A DNA stretch of 32,464 nucleotides from Microbacteriaceae bacterium (GCA_014378715.1 JACMNE010000028.1:1-32464); one strand, 5' to 3'; counted from the first letter of the stretch, positions 24,598-32,434 are shown. Translations and numbers: made by a program. The notes: generated by a model not told the origin, from the letters alone.

Positions 24598-24642
24598 ATC
24601 CGTTCCAGTGTATGGCCCGCCCCCCTCGGGGCCTCAGCCTGG

Positions 24643-27189
24643 TCAGCCGGCGTCGTGTTCCTGAACCGCGATCGCCCGCTCGACACCCGCGAGGTTCTCG
24701 ACCACGAGGCGGCGCAGCGCCGGAACCTCCGAATTCGCTGCGAGCCAGGCCAGGGTGCGGTCGCGCAGTGCCGGGCTCGCGAGGGAGCTGGGGTACAGGC
24801 CGACCACCAGGGTCTCCGCGATGGCGTGTGACCGGGTGGCCCAGATCGTGCCGATGCTGTCGAAGTAGCGCTCCACCGTGCCCTCGAGCACGGCGGGGTC
24901 GTTGACGTGCTGGAACCCGATCGTGCTCTGCCGCACGATGGCGTTCGGCAGCTGGTCGCTGTCGACGAGGGAGGCGAAGGCTGCGAGCTTTGCAGCGGAT
25001 GTGGGGATGGCAGCGGTCACCCGGGCGGCGGCCTGCTGCCCGTTGGCGGTGTTGTCCGCGGCGAGGGCGGCGGCGATCTGGTCTGCCCCGGCCGCGCCGT
25101 TCAGCACAAGGCCCTCGAGGAGCTCCCAGCGCAGGTCAGTGTCCACGGCGAGACCGCCAAGGGCGCCGGACCCGTCGAGGAGCCCGGCCAGGAACGCGAC
25201 GTGGTCGGTGGTCGAGGCGACATTCGCCAGGAACTTGACGAACTGGAACTGCGCGTCCGAACCGGCCTCGGCCTCGCGGGCGAGGTCGAGCAGCTCGTCG
25301 CCGACGACCGTGATCGTCGCAGCACGGGTGGCCGGGTCGACGTAGAGGCGAGCGGTGGTGAGCAGCTGGGTGAGGGTGGTGCGAATCGTGGTCGACTCCG
25401 ACTCGGTCGCGATATGCGCGAGCACCAGCCGCACGTAATCGCGTGCCGCGCTCTCGCCGTCGCGAGTGGTGTCCCAGATCGATCCCCAGACGATGGCGCG
25501 AGCGAGCGGGTTCTCGATCGATGAGAGGTACTCGGTGGCGGTCTTCAGCGAGGCGTCGTCGAGTCGGACCTTGGCGTAGGCCAGGTCGTCGTCGTTGATC
25601 AGCACCAGGTCGCTCTTGCGGCGGCCCACGAGTCCGGTGACCTCGGTGCGCTCTCCGGCGACGTCGAGTTCGAGGCGGTCGTCGCGCACGAGCCGACCGG
25701 CTGCGAGGTCGTAGAGGCCGATCGCCAGGCGGTGCGGGCGGATCGTGGGGTAGTCGGCGGCCGCGGTCTGCACGATGGTGAACGAGGTGATGATCCCCGC
25801 ATCATCCGTCTCGATCTCGGGACGCAGCGTGTTGACGCCCGCGGTCTCGAGCCACAGCTTCGACCATTCGGTGAGCTCGCGCCCGCTGGTGGCCTCGAGC
25901 TCGGCGAACAGGTCGCCCAGCTCGGTGTTCCCGTAGGCGTGCTTGCGGAAGTAGGCGGCGACCCCGGCGTAGAACGCGTCGATGCCGACCCAGGCGACGA
26001 GCTGCTTGAGCACCGATCCGCCCTTGGCGTAGGTGATGCCGTCGAAGTTGACGAGCACGTCTTCGAGGTCGGTGATGTTCGCGAAGACGGGGTGGGTGGA
26101 CGGCAGCTGGTCCTGGCGGTAGGCCCAGCTCTTCTCCATCGCCTGGAAGGTCGTCCACGCCTCGGTCCACTCGGTGGCCTCGGCCGTGGCGATCGTCGAC
26201 GCCCACTCCGCGAAGGACTCGTTGAGCCAGAGGTCGTTCCACCACTTCATGGTCACGAGGTCGCCGAACCACATGTGGGCGAGCTCGTGCAGGATCGTCA
26301 CGACCCGGCGCTCGCGCACGGCGTCGGTCACTTTGCCACGGAACACATAGGTCTCGGTGAAGGTCACCGCCCCGGCATTCTCCATCGCGCCGGCGTTGAA
26401 CTCGGGGACGAAGAGCTGGTCGTACTTGTCGAAGGGGTAGGGGTAGGCGAACTTCTCCTCGTAATAGGCGAAGCCCTGGCGGGTCTTCTCGAAGATGTAG
26501 TCGGAGTCGAGGTAGGTGCTGAGCGACTTGCGGGCGAAGATGCCGAGTGGGATCTCGCGCCCGTCGCTGCTGGTCAGGTTGCTGTGCACCGAGGTGTAGG
26601 GGCCGGCGACGATGGCGGTGACGTAGCTCGACAGCCGCGGGGTCGCCGGGAAGTGCCATGTGGAGGTGCCCGCGGTGGTGCCGGCCTCCGGGATGGGGCT
26701 GATCGAGTTGCTCACGACGACCCAGGCCTCCGGCACGGTGACCGTGAAGGTGAAGACGGCCTTGAGGTCGGGCTGCTCGAAGACGGCGAACACGCGGCGG
26801 GCGTCGGGCACCTCGAACTGGGAATAGAGGTAGACCTCGCCGTCGACGGGGTCGACGAAGCGGTGAAGGCCCTCCCCGGTGTTCGTGTACGCGGCGTCGG
26901 CGACGACCGTGAGGCTGTTCTGCGCCTCGAGGCCGGCGAGCTGAATGCGCACACCGTCGTTGACCGCGGCCACATCTAGGTCGGTGCCGTTCAGGGTGAC
27001 GGAGTGCACAGTGCGGGTGAGGGCGTCGATGAAGGTCGACGCTCCGGCGGTCGCCGCGAAGGTGACGACAGTGGTGCTGCGGAAGGTGTCCGGTCCGGTC
27101 GTGAGGTCGAGGGTCACGTGGTAGCCGTCCACCGCCACAATGGCCTTGCGCTCTTGCGCTTCGATCCGGGTGAGGTTTTCTCCAGGCAT
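24643..27189 (-). CDS. pepN: Aminopeptidase N (M1 metallopeptidase)
   Basis: An 848-residue zinc aminopeptidase of family M1, cleaving N-terminal residues from peptides in the cytoplasm. The exopeptidase motif GAMEN is at 267-271, the zinc motif HELAH at 301-305, and the third zinc ligand Glu324 in WLNESFAEW. An N-terminal beta domain precedes it, and a long helical ERAP1-like C-terminal domain follows. The open frame extends 66 nt further up, but the ATG at 27189 has GAAGGAG (27196-27202, minus strand) 6 nt upstream and begins MPGENLTRIEA, the usual actinobacterial start. A minus-strand -10 (TAGGGT at 27238-27233) would give a leader of about 37 nt. Confidence 0.95.
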   Translation of the reverse strand: MPGENLTRIEAQERKAIVAVDGYHVTLDLTTGPDTFRSTTVVTFAATAGASTFIDALTRTVHSVTLNGTDLDVAAVNDGVRIQLAGLEAQNSLTVVADAAYTNTGEGLHRFVDPVDGEVYLYSQFEVPDARRVFAVFEQPDLKAVFTFTVTVPEAWVVVSNSISPIPEAGTTAGTSTWHFPATPRLSSYVTAIVAGPYTSVHSNLTSSDGREIPLGIFARKSLSTYLDSDYIFEKTRQGFAYYEEKFAYPYPFDKYDQLFVPEFNAGAMENAGAVTFTETYVFRGKVTDAVRERRVVTILHELAHMWFGDLVTMKWWNDLWLNESFAEWASTIATAEATEWTEAWTTFQAMEKSWAYRQDQLPSTHPVFANITDLEDVLVNFDGITYAKGGSVLKQLVAWVGIDAFYAGVAAYFRKHAYGNTELGDLFAELEATSGRELTEWSKLWLETAGVNTLRPEIETDDAGIITSFTIVQTAAADYPTIRPHRLAIGLYDLAAGRLVRDDRLELDVAGERTEVTGLVGRRKSDLVLINDDDLAYAKVRLDDASLKTATEYLSSIENPLARAIVWGSIWDTTRDGESAARDYVRLVLAHIATESESTTIRTTLTQLLTTARLYVDPATRAATITVVGDELLDLAREAEAGSDAQFQFVKFLANVASTTDHVAFLAGLLDGSGALGGLAVDTDLRWELLEGLVLNGAAGADQIAAALAADNTANGQQAAARVTAAIPTSAAKLAAFASLVDSDQLPNAIVRQSTIGFQHVNDPAVLEGTVERYFDSIGTIWATRSHAIAETLVVGLYPSSLASPALRDRTLAWLAANSEVPALRRLVVENLAGVERAIAVQEHDAG

Positions 27190-27195
27190 TGTGCT

Positions 27196-27202
27196 CTCCT
27201 TC
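27196..27202 (-). promoter_or_regulatory. Shine-Dalgarno site fixing the pepN start
   Basis: Minus strand GAAGGAG, 6 nt before the ATG at 27189-27187. It rules out the longer open frame beginning at 27255. Confidence 0.7.
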
Positions 27203-27326
27203 GTAGCGGGGCGGCTCGTGGCCGGCCTCACCACCCTATCGCCGGGTGCGAGCAAGGGGGGTCACAGGCTCGAGGGCACTCGGCCACCAGCCGAGGAGCC
27301 GACTTGGTGGCCAGGTACGTCGTGCG

Positions 27327-27373
27327 GCTACCGGATCAGCACCTGCCGGATGATCAGGAGCTACCGGATCAGC
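27327..27373. repeat. Short direct repeats downstream of the unknown gene
   Basis: GCTACCGGATCAGC occurs identically at 27327-27340 and 27360-27373. Between them a third, imperfect copy (CTGCCGGATGATCAG, 27343-27357) carries a 3-nt insertion. Spacing is 16-17 bp, so this is a decayed tandem array that runs into the stop codon of the neighbouring gene. Confidence 0.75.
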
Positions 27374-28085
27374 CGGTCACCGTGGCCGGGGTGCGGGTGG
27401 CCGGGGTGCGGGTCGACGGGGTGCGAGGCGTCGTCGCGGGCGCACCCTCCCTCATCAGCCGGCGGCAGTCGTTGATCGCACGCTCGAGCAGACCGGCGAG
27501 CAGGTCGTCGGTGTCGGCGACGCAGGCCTCGCCTATCCCCGCGATCGCGACATTGACGATCGCGTCGTACAGCGGCGCGAAGTTGCGGGGCTTGCGGCCG
27601 CGCAGGATCGCGAGCTGGCGGGTTGCCCACACCTCGGCGAGCGGAACGGTGTCAAGGGCGTTCCTGGCCAGCTCCCTGGTTTGGGTGGTGTCCTGCGGAT
27701 CGACAACATCGAGTTGCGCCTCGCAGCGGATGAGGCCCACAGCCAGCGCACGCTGGCGCGGTTCGCTCGCGATCGGCAGCGCGGTCGCGGCGGCGCGCAC
27801 GGCGAGCATCAGCTCGATGCGTTCGTCGGCAACGGGGGAGACGAGGCCGATGACGGAGGGGACCATGGCGGCGAGCCGGGACCGCTTCGCGTCGGAACTC
27901 CAGTCGTTGACCAGCCGCGCCAATGCGGCCAGGGACGGGTGCGTGCAGGCGGGATGATCGCTCCACCGCTCACCCGCCAGGTAGGACGCGAACTCCATGA
28001 AGCAGGCTCCGCGGTGCGGGGTGCGATGCTTACCGCGCGAGAGCACGGGCATGATCCCTGGGGCGAGAGATTGGGCAGCGGTCAC
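27369..28085 (-). CDS. Conserved-looking protein of unknown function with Thr-Pro tail
   Basis: A 238-residue protein; I do not recognise a named domain. The N-terminal part (GKHRTPHRGACFMEFASYL then GERWSDHPACTHP) has a Cys/His-rich look that resembles uncharacterised actinobacterial proteins I have seen, and the rest is helical. The last 20 residues are a Thr-Pro-Arg repeat (TPSTRTPATRTPAT). The GTG at 28085 is chosen over the ATG at 28121 because GGAGG (28092-28096, minus strand) sits 6 nt before it. No signal peptide or helix spanning the membrane. It lies between pepN and the amylosucrase gene, all on the same strand. Confidence 0.72.
   Translation of the reverse strand: MTAAQSLAPGIMPVLSRGKHRTPHRGACFMEFASYLAGERWSDHPACTHPSLAALARLVNDWSSDAKRSRLAAMVPSVIGLVSPVADERIELMLAVRAAATALPIASEPRQRALAVGLIRCEAQLDVVDPQDTTQTRELARNALDTVPLAEVWATRQLAILRGRKPRNFAPLYDAIVNVAIAGIGEACVADTDDLLAGLLERAINDCRRLMREGAPATTPRTPSTRTPATRTPATVTG
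27382..27426. repeat. Three 15-bp tandem repeats encoding the Thr-Pro tail
   Basis: GTGGCCGGGGTGCGG is present twice without change (27382-27396, 27397-27411), followed by a diverged copy (27412-27426). On the minus strand they encode five-residue TPATR-type units at the C-terminus of the unknown protein. Confidence 0.85.
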
Positions 28086-28193
28086 GGGACACCTCCGAGG
28101 AAATGATTGTCTGTGCGTCAATCTTGCCCCTGCGACGCGGCCTTGACCAGACCCAGTTGACGAGCGCTTCTCAGTACTCCCTGGTGTCGGTTC

Positions 28194-28207
28194 GGCCGGG
28201 TCCGGCC
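28194..28207 (-). terminator. Inverted repeat abutting the amylosucrase stop
   Basis: GGCCGG-GT-CCGGCC, a perfect 6-bp inverted repeat (5 bp plus a 4-nt loop in practice), begins right after the minus-strand TGA at 28210-28208. No T run follows, so it is a weak terminator candidate in the 122-nt gap before the unknown gene. Nothing else convincing was seen in that gap apart from the ribosome site of the unknown gene. Confidence 0.35.
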
Positions 28208-30187
28208 TCAGCTCGGGGTGACGCGGAGCCAGGCGAATTCGTGCGGTCGCAGGCGCAGCCCGCCGGTCAGCGACACCGATTCGTCGCGCGTGAGCTCATG
28301 GGCATCCGCCGCGAAGCCCGAGAGCGTCCGCCCATCGACGAGCTCGTCGGTGTCGCCGAAGTTGGCTAGGCACAGCACCTCGCCCTGCCCCCCGAGGTGC
28401 TGCCCGAGGTGGTCGCCGAGGTGCTCTCCGCCGGGGCGCTGGTAGCCGAGCACGTGCGGGTTGTGGGTGTCGAAGGCATGCAGGGTGCTGCCCGCGAACT
28501 CGGGGGTGCGCGACCTCACTTCGATGAGACGGCGCAGACCGAGATAGATCGCCCCGGCATCCGTGCCGGGGTCGTTCCGGTCGGCGTAAGCGGCAGCGGG
28601 GTAGGCGGGACGGTTGGCCCAGCGGCTGTCGCCGGCGTGGGCCGGATCGTCGAGGTAGCCGTAGTCGTTGAGCTGGCCGACCTCGTCCCCCAGGTAGAGA
28701 AGGGGCACGCCGCCCGTGCTGAGTGCGATCGAATGTGCCAGGTGGATGCGGCCGATCGCGCCGGGGTCGCCCTGCTCGAGCCCGCTGAGCGACGCGGTGG
28801 TGCCGGAGATGCGGCAGTCGCCCGTGCGCGGGTTCTCCTGGAACGGCACGCCCCTGGCGAAGCTGCCGTCGAAGCGGCCCACATAGAAGGCGTTCAGGAA
28901 CCGGCGGTGCGCGTGACCGTCGATGCCGAGCTCGGCGGCATCCTCGTCGGAGAACGTCCAGCCGATGTCGTCGTGGCTGCGCACGTAGTTGACCCAGGCC
29001 GTGCCGTCGACGATAGAGTGCCGCCGCTCGAGGGCCTGTGAGAGCAGACGGGTGTCCCGGGTGGCGAGCGCCTCCCAGCCGAGGGCCATCTGCAGGGGGT
29101 TGTAGGAGAGCTGGCATTCGCCCCGGTCGATGTACTGGGCTACCTCGTCGGGGTGCACGATCGCCTCCGACTTGAACAGCAGTGCGGGGGCGACGATGGC
29201 GCAGACCGCGTTGAAAGCACGGATGAGCACGTGCGCCTCCGGCAGGCTCTCGCAGGGGGTGCCGACCCGCTTCCAGATGAACGCCACGGCGTCCATCCGC
29301 AACACATCGACACCGAGACCAGCGAGGAACAGCATCTCGCCGGCCATCGCCCGGAAGACCGCTGGATTGGCGTAATTGAGGTCCCACTGGAACGAGTAGA
29401 ACGTGGCCCAGACCCAGCGCCCGTCGTCGAGCTGCACGAAGGAGCCGGGGTGGTCGTCGGGGAAGATCTCCCGCACGGTGCGCTCGAAGGCGTCGGGCGC
29501 TTCGCGGTCGCGGTAGATCCAGTAGTACTCTTCGAACTCGCGCTCGCCGGCGATCGCCCTGCGCGCCCACTCGTGCTCGTTGGAGGTGTGATTGAAGATG
29601 AAGTCGACGACCAGCGAGATCCCGGCGGCCCGCAGCTCGGTGGCGAGCGCCCTCAGCTGCTCGATGTCGCCGAGCGCCGGGTTCACCTCGCGATAGCTCG
29701 ACACCGCGTAACCACCGTCGGAGTTGACCTCGGGGGCGAGGAACAGCGGCATCAGATGCAGGTAGGTGAGTCCGAGCTCCTGGAAGTACGGAATCTTCTC
29801 GCGAATGCCGTCCAGATCGCCGGCGTACCGGTCGACATAGCAGACACCACCCAGCATCCGCTCGGACTGGAACCAGTCCGGGTCGGCCAGGCGCTGCGCG
29901 TCGACGGCCTTGAGCTCGGGGGAGCGCGCGAGCCACGCCTCGCCGAGCTCCACCGCGAGAGCCACGAGCTGGGCGGCGCAGTCGTGGTGGTCGGCGTAGA
30001 CCGACGTGAACAGCTCGCCGAGAGTGGCGAAGTGCTCGTCGAAGCGGATGGTGAATTCCGCGAGTTCGGCGGGGGAGCCCGACCAACTCCGCTCGACCGC
30101 GGCCCATGCCCCGGAATGGTCGGACCCTGAGGTTCCGGCCCCCGGCATTTCGGCCGCTGAGGGTTCGTCGACGTCGCTGTTCGGCAC
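28208..30187 (-). CDS. Amylosucrase (GH13 subfamily 4)
   Basis: A 659-residue glucansucrase that transfers glucose from sucrose to build alpha-1,4-glucan and releases fructose. The catalytic triad is intact: nucleophile Asp299 ([11 protein letters not shown]), acid/base Glu341 ([11 protein letters not shown]) and Asp406 (VRSHDDIGW). All three fall at a constant +13 offset from Neisseria polysaccharea amylosucrase (286, 328, 393), as I recall those numbers. Segments [28 protein letters not shown] and [17 protein letters not shown] are typical of amylosucrase more than of trehalose synthase. A Ser/Gly-rich N-terminal extension of about 30 residues and a Gly-His repeat near 588-599 are extra. 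GTG start at the leaderless distance from TAGACT. Divergent from the oxidoreductase gene. Confidence 0.88.
   Translation of the reverse strand: MPNSDVDEPSAAEMPGAGTSGSDHSGAWAAVERSWSGSPAELAEFTIRFDEHFATLGELFTSVYADHHDCAAQLVALAVELGEAWLARSPELKAVDAQRLADPDWFQSERMLGGVCYVDRYAGDLDGIREKIPYFQELGLTYLHLMPLFLAPEVNSDGGYAVSSYREVNPALGDIEQLRALATELRAAGISLVVDFIFNHTSNEHEWARRAIAGEREFEEYYWIYRDREAPDAFERTVREIFPDDHPGSFVQLDDGRWVWATFYSFQWDLNYANPAVFRAMAGEMLFLAGLGVDVLRMDAVAFIWKRVGTPCESLPEAHVLIRAFNAVCAIVAPALLFKSEAIVHPDEVAQYIDRGECQLSYNPLQMALGWEALATRDTRLLSQALERRHSIVDGTAWVNYVRSHDDIGWTFSDEDAAELGIDGHAHRRFLNAFYVGRFDGSFARGVPFQENPRTGDCRISGTTASLSGLEQGDPGAIGRIHLAHSIALSTGGVPLLYLGDEVGQLNDYGYLDDPAHAGDSRWANRPAYPAAAYADRNDPGTDAGAIYLGLRRLIEVRSRTPEFAGSTLHAFDTHNPHVLGYQRPGGEHLGDHLGQHLGGQGEVLCLANFGDTDELVDGRTLSGFAADAHELTRDESVSLTGGLRLRPHEFAWLRVTPS
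28391..28426. repeat. Three 12-bp tandem repeats inside the amylosucrase gene
   Basis: Units 28391-28402, 28403-28414 and 28415-28426 share the core CCGAGGTG. On the coding (minus) strand they give [12 protein letters not shown], a His-rich loop followed by glycines in the C-terminal domain. Confidence 0.8.
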
Positions 30188-30193
30188 CGTCGC

Positions 30194-30199
30194 AGTCTA
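30194..30199 (-). promoter_or_regulatory. -10 element for leaderless amylosucrase transcript
   Basis: Minus strand TAGACT, 6 nt (GCGACG) before the GTG (codon 30187-30185). It fixes this GTG as the start and is back-to-back with the plus-strand element at 30235. Confidence 0.6.
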
Positions 30200-30234
30200 T
30201 GGGGGGTCTCCAGCAACTCGCGCGGTGGCGCGGA

Positions 30235-30240
30235 TAGGGT
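30235..30240 (+). promoter_or_regulatory. -10 element for leaderless oxidoreductase transcript
   Basis: TAGGGT, 6 nt (GGCGCA) before the ATG at 30247. No ribosome site is present. Confidence 0.6.
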
Positions 30241-30246
30241 GGCGCA

Positions 30247-30885
30247 ATGAGTTCAGATGCCGTAGCGCCCGTGACCGCCCTCCGCCCCACTGCCGTCGAG
30301 TTCTGGTTCGATCCCTCCTGCCCGTGGGCGTGGATGACCTCGCGCTGGGTCGACGAGGTGGCAGCGCACCGCGACCTGGACGTGACGTGGAAGATCATGA
30401 GCCTGGCGATCCTCAACGAGGACAAGGAACTGACCGACAGCTACCGGGAGTTCCTGCCCCGCGCCATGGCCTACACCCGCCTCGTCGCCGCGGCGAAGGA
30501 GTTGCACGGCCAGGAGGTCGTCAAGCGCCTCTACGACGCGCTCGGCACCCGCATCCACCCCGGTGGCAACAAGAACCGTGACGAGGTCATCCCCGCGGCG
30601 CTCGCCGAGGTCGGCCTCCCCGCCGACTTCGCCCGCTACGCCGACTCCGACGAGTTCGACGTGCAGCTTCGAGCTTCGCACAACGAGGGCATCGGCCGGG
30701 TCGGTCAGGACGTGGGCACGCCGGTGATCGCCGTGAACGGCACCGCATTCTTCGGCCCGGTCATCTCGCCCATCCCGCGCGGCGAGCAGGCGCTCACTCT
30801 CTGGGACGGCGTCGTCGCCGCGACCTCGTTCGACGGCTTCTTCGAGCTCAAGCGCTCGCGCACCCGCGACCCGATCTTCGACTGA
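30247..30885 (+). CDS. DsbA-fold oxidoreductase, Rv2466c (mycothiol-dependent nitroreductase) type
   Basis: A 212-residue DsbA-family protein that matches M. tuberculosis Rv2466c along its length by memory of that sequence: FWFDPSCPWAW, TSRWVDEV, MSLAILNE, the HGQEVVKRLYDALGTRIH segment, VGQDVGTPVIAVNGTAFFGPVISPIPRGE and the FFELKR C-terminus. Rv2466c is a mycothiol-dependent reductase that activates nitro prodrugs. The active site here is C25-P-W-A28: the second cysteine of the CPWC motif is alanine, so a monothiol mechanism is expected. Own leaderless promoter; rpiB and a Nei glycosylase follow, the same order as Rv2466c-Rv2465c-Rv2464c. Confidence 0.88.
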   Translation: MSSDAVAPVTALRPTAVEFWFDPSCPWAWMTSRWVDEVAAHRDLDVTWKIMSLAILNEDKELTDSYREFLPRAMAYTRLVAAAKELHGQEVVKRLYDALGTRIHPGGNKNRDEVIPAALAEVGLPADFARYADSDEFDVQLRASHNEGIGRVGQDVGTPVIAVNGTAFFGPVISPIPRGEQALTLWDGVVAATSFDGFFELKRSRTRDPIFD

Positions 30886-30908
30886 CCCGACACCCCGCGC
30901 ACCCCTCC

Positions 30909-30914
30909 TAGAAT
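30909..30914 (+). promoter_or_regulatory. -10 element for leaderless rpiB transcript
   Basis: TAGAAT, 6 nt (CGGAGG) before the ATG at 30921. CGGAGG touches the ATG directly, too close to act as a ribosome site. Confidence 0.6.
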
Positions 30915-30920
30915 CGGAGG

Positions 30921-31418
30921 ATGCGAATCCACATCGCCACCGACCACGCGGGCCTCGACTTCAGCCGCGACCTGCAGGACCACCTCCGCACCGCCGGCCA
31001 CACCGTGATCGACCATGGGCCAGCGGCGTACGATCCGCTCGACGACTACCCCAGTTTCTGCATCAACGCGGCGATCGGGGTCGTCGCCGACCGGGCAGCC
31101 GGCGTCGAGGCGCTCGGGGTCGTCCTCGGCGGGTCGGGCAACGGCGAGCAGATCGCGGCGAACAAGGTCGAGGGGGCCCGCGCCGCCCTCGTCTGGAGCC
31201 TCGCAACGGCCGGGCTCGCGCGGGAGCACAACGACGCGAATCTCATCGCGATCGGTGCGCGGCAACACAGTGTTGAGGAGGCGACCTCGTTCATCGACGC
31301 CTTCATCGCCCAGCCCTACACGCACGAGGAGCGCCACGCGCGCCGGATCGCCCAGCTCGCCGAGTTCGAGGCGACCGGGGCGATCGCCGGCCACCACATC
31401 GACACTCTGGGCCGCTAG
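30921..31418 (+). CDS. rpiB: Ribose-5-phosphate isomerase B
   Basis: A 165-residue RpiB, interconverting ribose-5-phosphate and ribulose-5-phosphate in the pentose phosphate pathway. The N-terminal ATDHAG motif binds phosphate and substrate; the GGSGNGEQIAANK loop carries Ser72 where E. coli RpiB has its catalytic Cys and Glu76 as the likely base. This is the mycobacterial-type active site. The C-terminal helix region has HARRIAQL. It starts after its own -10 element, 35 nt past the oxidoreductase stop. Its TAG shares one base with the GTG of the glycosylase gene. Confidence 0.95.
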   Translation: MRIHIATDHAGLDFSRDLQDHLRTAGHTVIDHGPAAYDPLDDYPSFCINAAIGVVADRAAGVEALGVVLGGSGNGEQIAANKVEGARAALVWSLATAGLAREHNDANLIAIGARQHSVEEATSFIDAFIAQPYTHEERHARRIAQLAEFEATGAIAGHHIDTLGR

Positions 31419-32434
31419 TGCCCGAGGGTCATTCCGTGCACCGCATCGCCCGCCAGTTTGCCCTCCACTTCGTGGGGAAGCGGATTGCCGCGTCATCGCC
31501 GCAGGGCCGATTCGCCGACGGGGCCGCGGAGATCGACGGTCGTGTCATGACTGCGGCGCGTGCCGTCGGCAAGCAGATGTTCCTCGAATTCGAGGGCGAC
31601 CGCTTCCTGCGGGTGCACCTCGGGCTGTACGGGGCCTGGGACTTCGCCGGAGACATCACCGCCGACGCGACCACCGCGGCGTCGCGGGGCCGGATGGGGC
31701 AGACCAACCAGCGCGGCACGGTCGCCGGGACGCCGGATGCTGCACCGGGCGAGGCTGCCGCATCCATCACCGACTCCGCCGGCGAAGACTCGCTCTCCAG
31801 CATCGGCGCACCCCGGGTCGCCCGCCTGCGGATGGCCGAGCAGGAGTCGCTCGGCGCCGTCGACTCCTTCCCGCCCGAGCCGGTCGGCCAGGTGCGGGTG
31901 CGCCTCCTTGCCGACGACGTCGTCGCAGACCTACGGGGCCCGACGGCCTGCGAGGTGCTGAACCCCGAGCAGGTGCAGGTCTCGCTCGACAAGCTCGGTC
32001 CCGACCCGCTCGTCGACCCCGGCAAGAAGAGCGAGGACCGCTTCACGGCCACCGTGCGCTCCAAGGCCACCCCGATCGGCCTCCTCCTGATGGACCAGTC
32101 CGTGGTGAGCGGGATCGGAAACGTCTACCGCGCCGAGCTGCTTTTTCGCGCCCGCCTCAACCCGCACACGCGCGGCAAGGACGTGCCAGAGGAGACCGTG
32201 CGCGCCCTGTGGAAGGACTGGACCAAGCTGTTGCGCATCGGTGTCGAGCTCGGCCAGATGATGACCATGGACCGGCTCGGCAAGGTCAAATACGCCGCCG
32301 CCCTCGCCCGCCGCGACTCCCGTCACTGGGTCTATCACCGCGAGGGCAAGCCCTGCCGCGTCTGCGGAACCCCGATCGTCATGGAGATGGCGGCGGGCCG
32401 AAAGCTCTACTGGTGCCCGAAGGATCAGGCCTGA
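31418..32434 (+). CDS. Fpg/Nei-family DNA glycosylase (Nei1-like)
   Basis: A 338-residue base-excision DNA glycosylase/AP lyase. Catalytic Pro2-Glu3 follow the initiator, as the family needs; the beta-hairpin Lys52 (GKQMFLEF) and the DQSVVSGIGNVYRAE helix-two-turn-helix are present. Two oddities stand out. An insertion of about 75 residues (about 81-157), low in complexity and rich in Ala, Thr, Gly and Asp, makes it longer than mycobacterial Nei1 (about 268). The C-terminal zinc finger shows Cys313, Cys316 and Cys333 but Asp336 where the fourth Cys should be (WCPKDQ). GTG start overlaps the rpiB stop by one base. The position next to rpiB matches M. tuberculosis nei1. Confidence 0.9.
   Translation: MPEGHSVHRIARQFALHFVGKRIAASSPQGRFADGAAEIDGRVMTAARAVGKQMFLEFEGDRFLRVHLGLYGAWDFAGDITADATTAASRGRMGQTNQRGTVAGTPDAAPGEAAASITDSAGEDSLSSIGAPRVARLRMAEQESLGAVDSFPPEPVGQVRVRLLADDVVADLRGPTACEVLNPEQVQVSLDKLGPDPLVDPGKKSEDRFTATVRSKATPIGLLLMDQSVVSGIGNVYRAELLFRARLNPHTRGKDVPEETVRALWKDWTKLLRIGVELGQMMTMDRLGKVKYAAALARRDSRHWVYHREGKPCRVCGTPIVMEMAAGRKLYWCPKDQA

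Noticed and set aside
27004-27957. A plus-strand open frame of 317 residues across the pepN 5' end and the unknown gene
   Set aside because: The minus strand here carries clear pepN motifs and a gene with a good ribosome site; the plus frame shows no ribosome site at its start and has Val-Ala-Gly repeats that merely mirror the Thr-Pro tail array.
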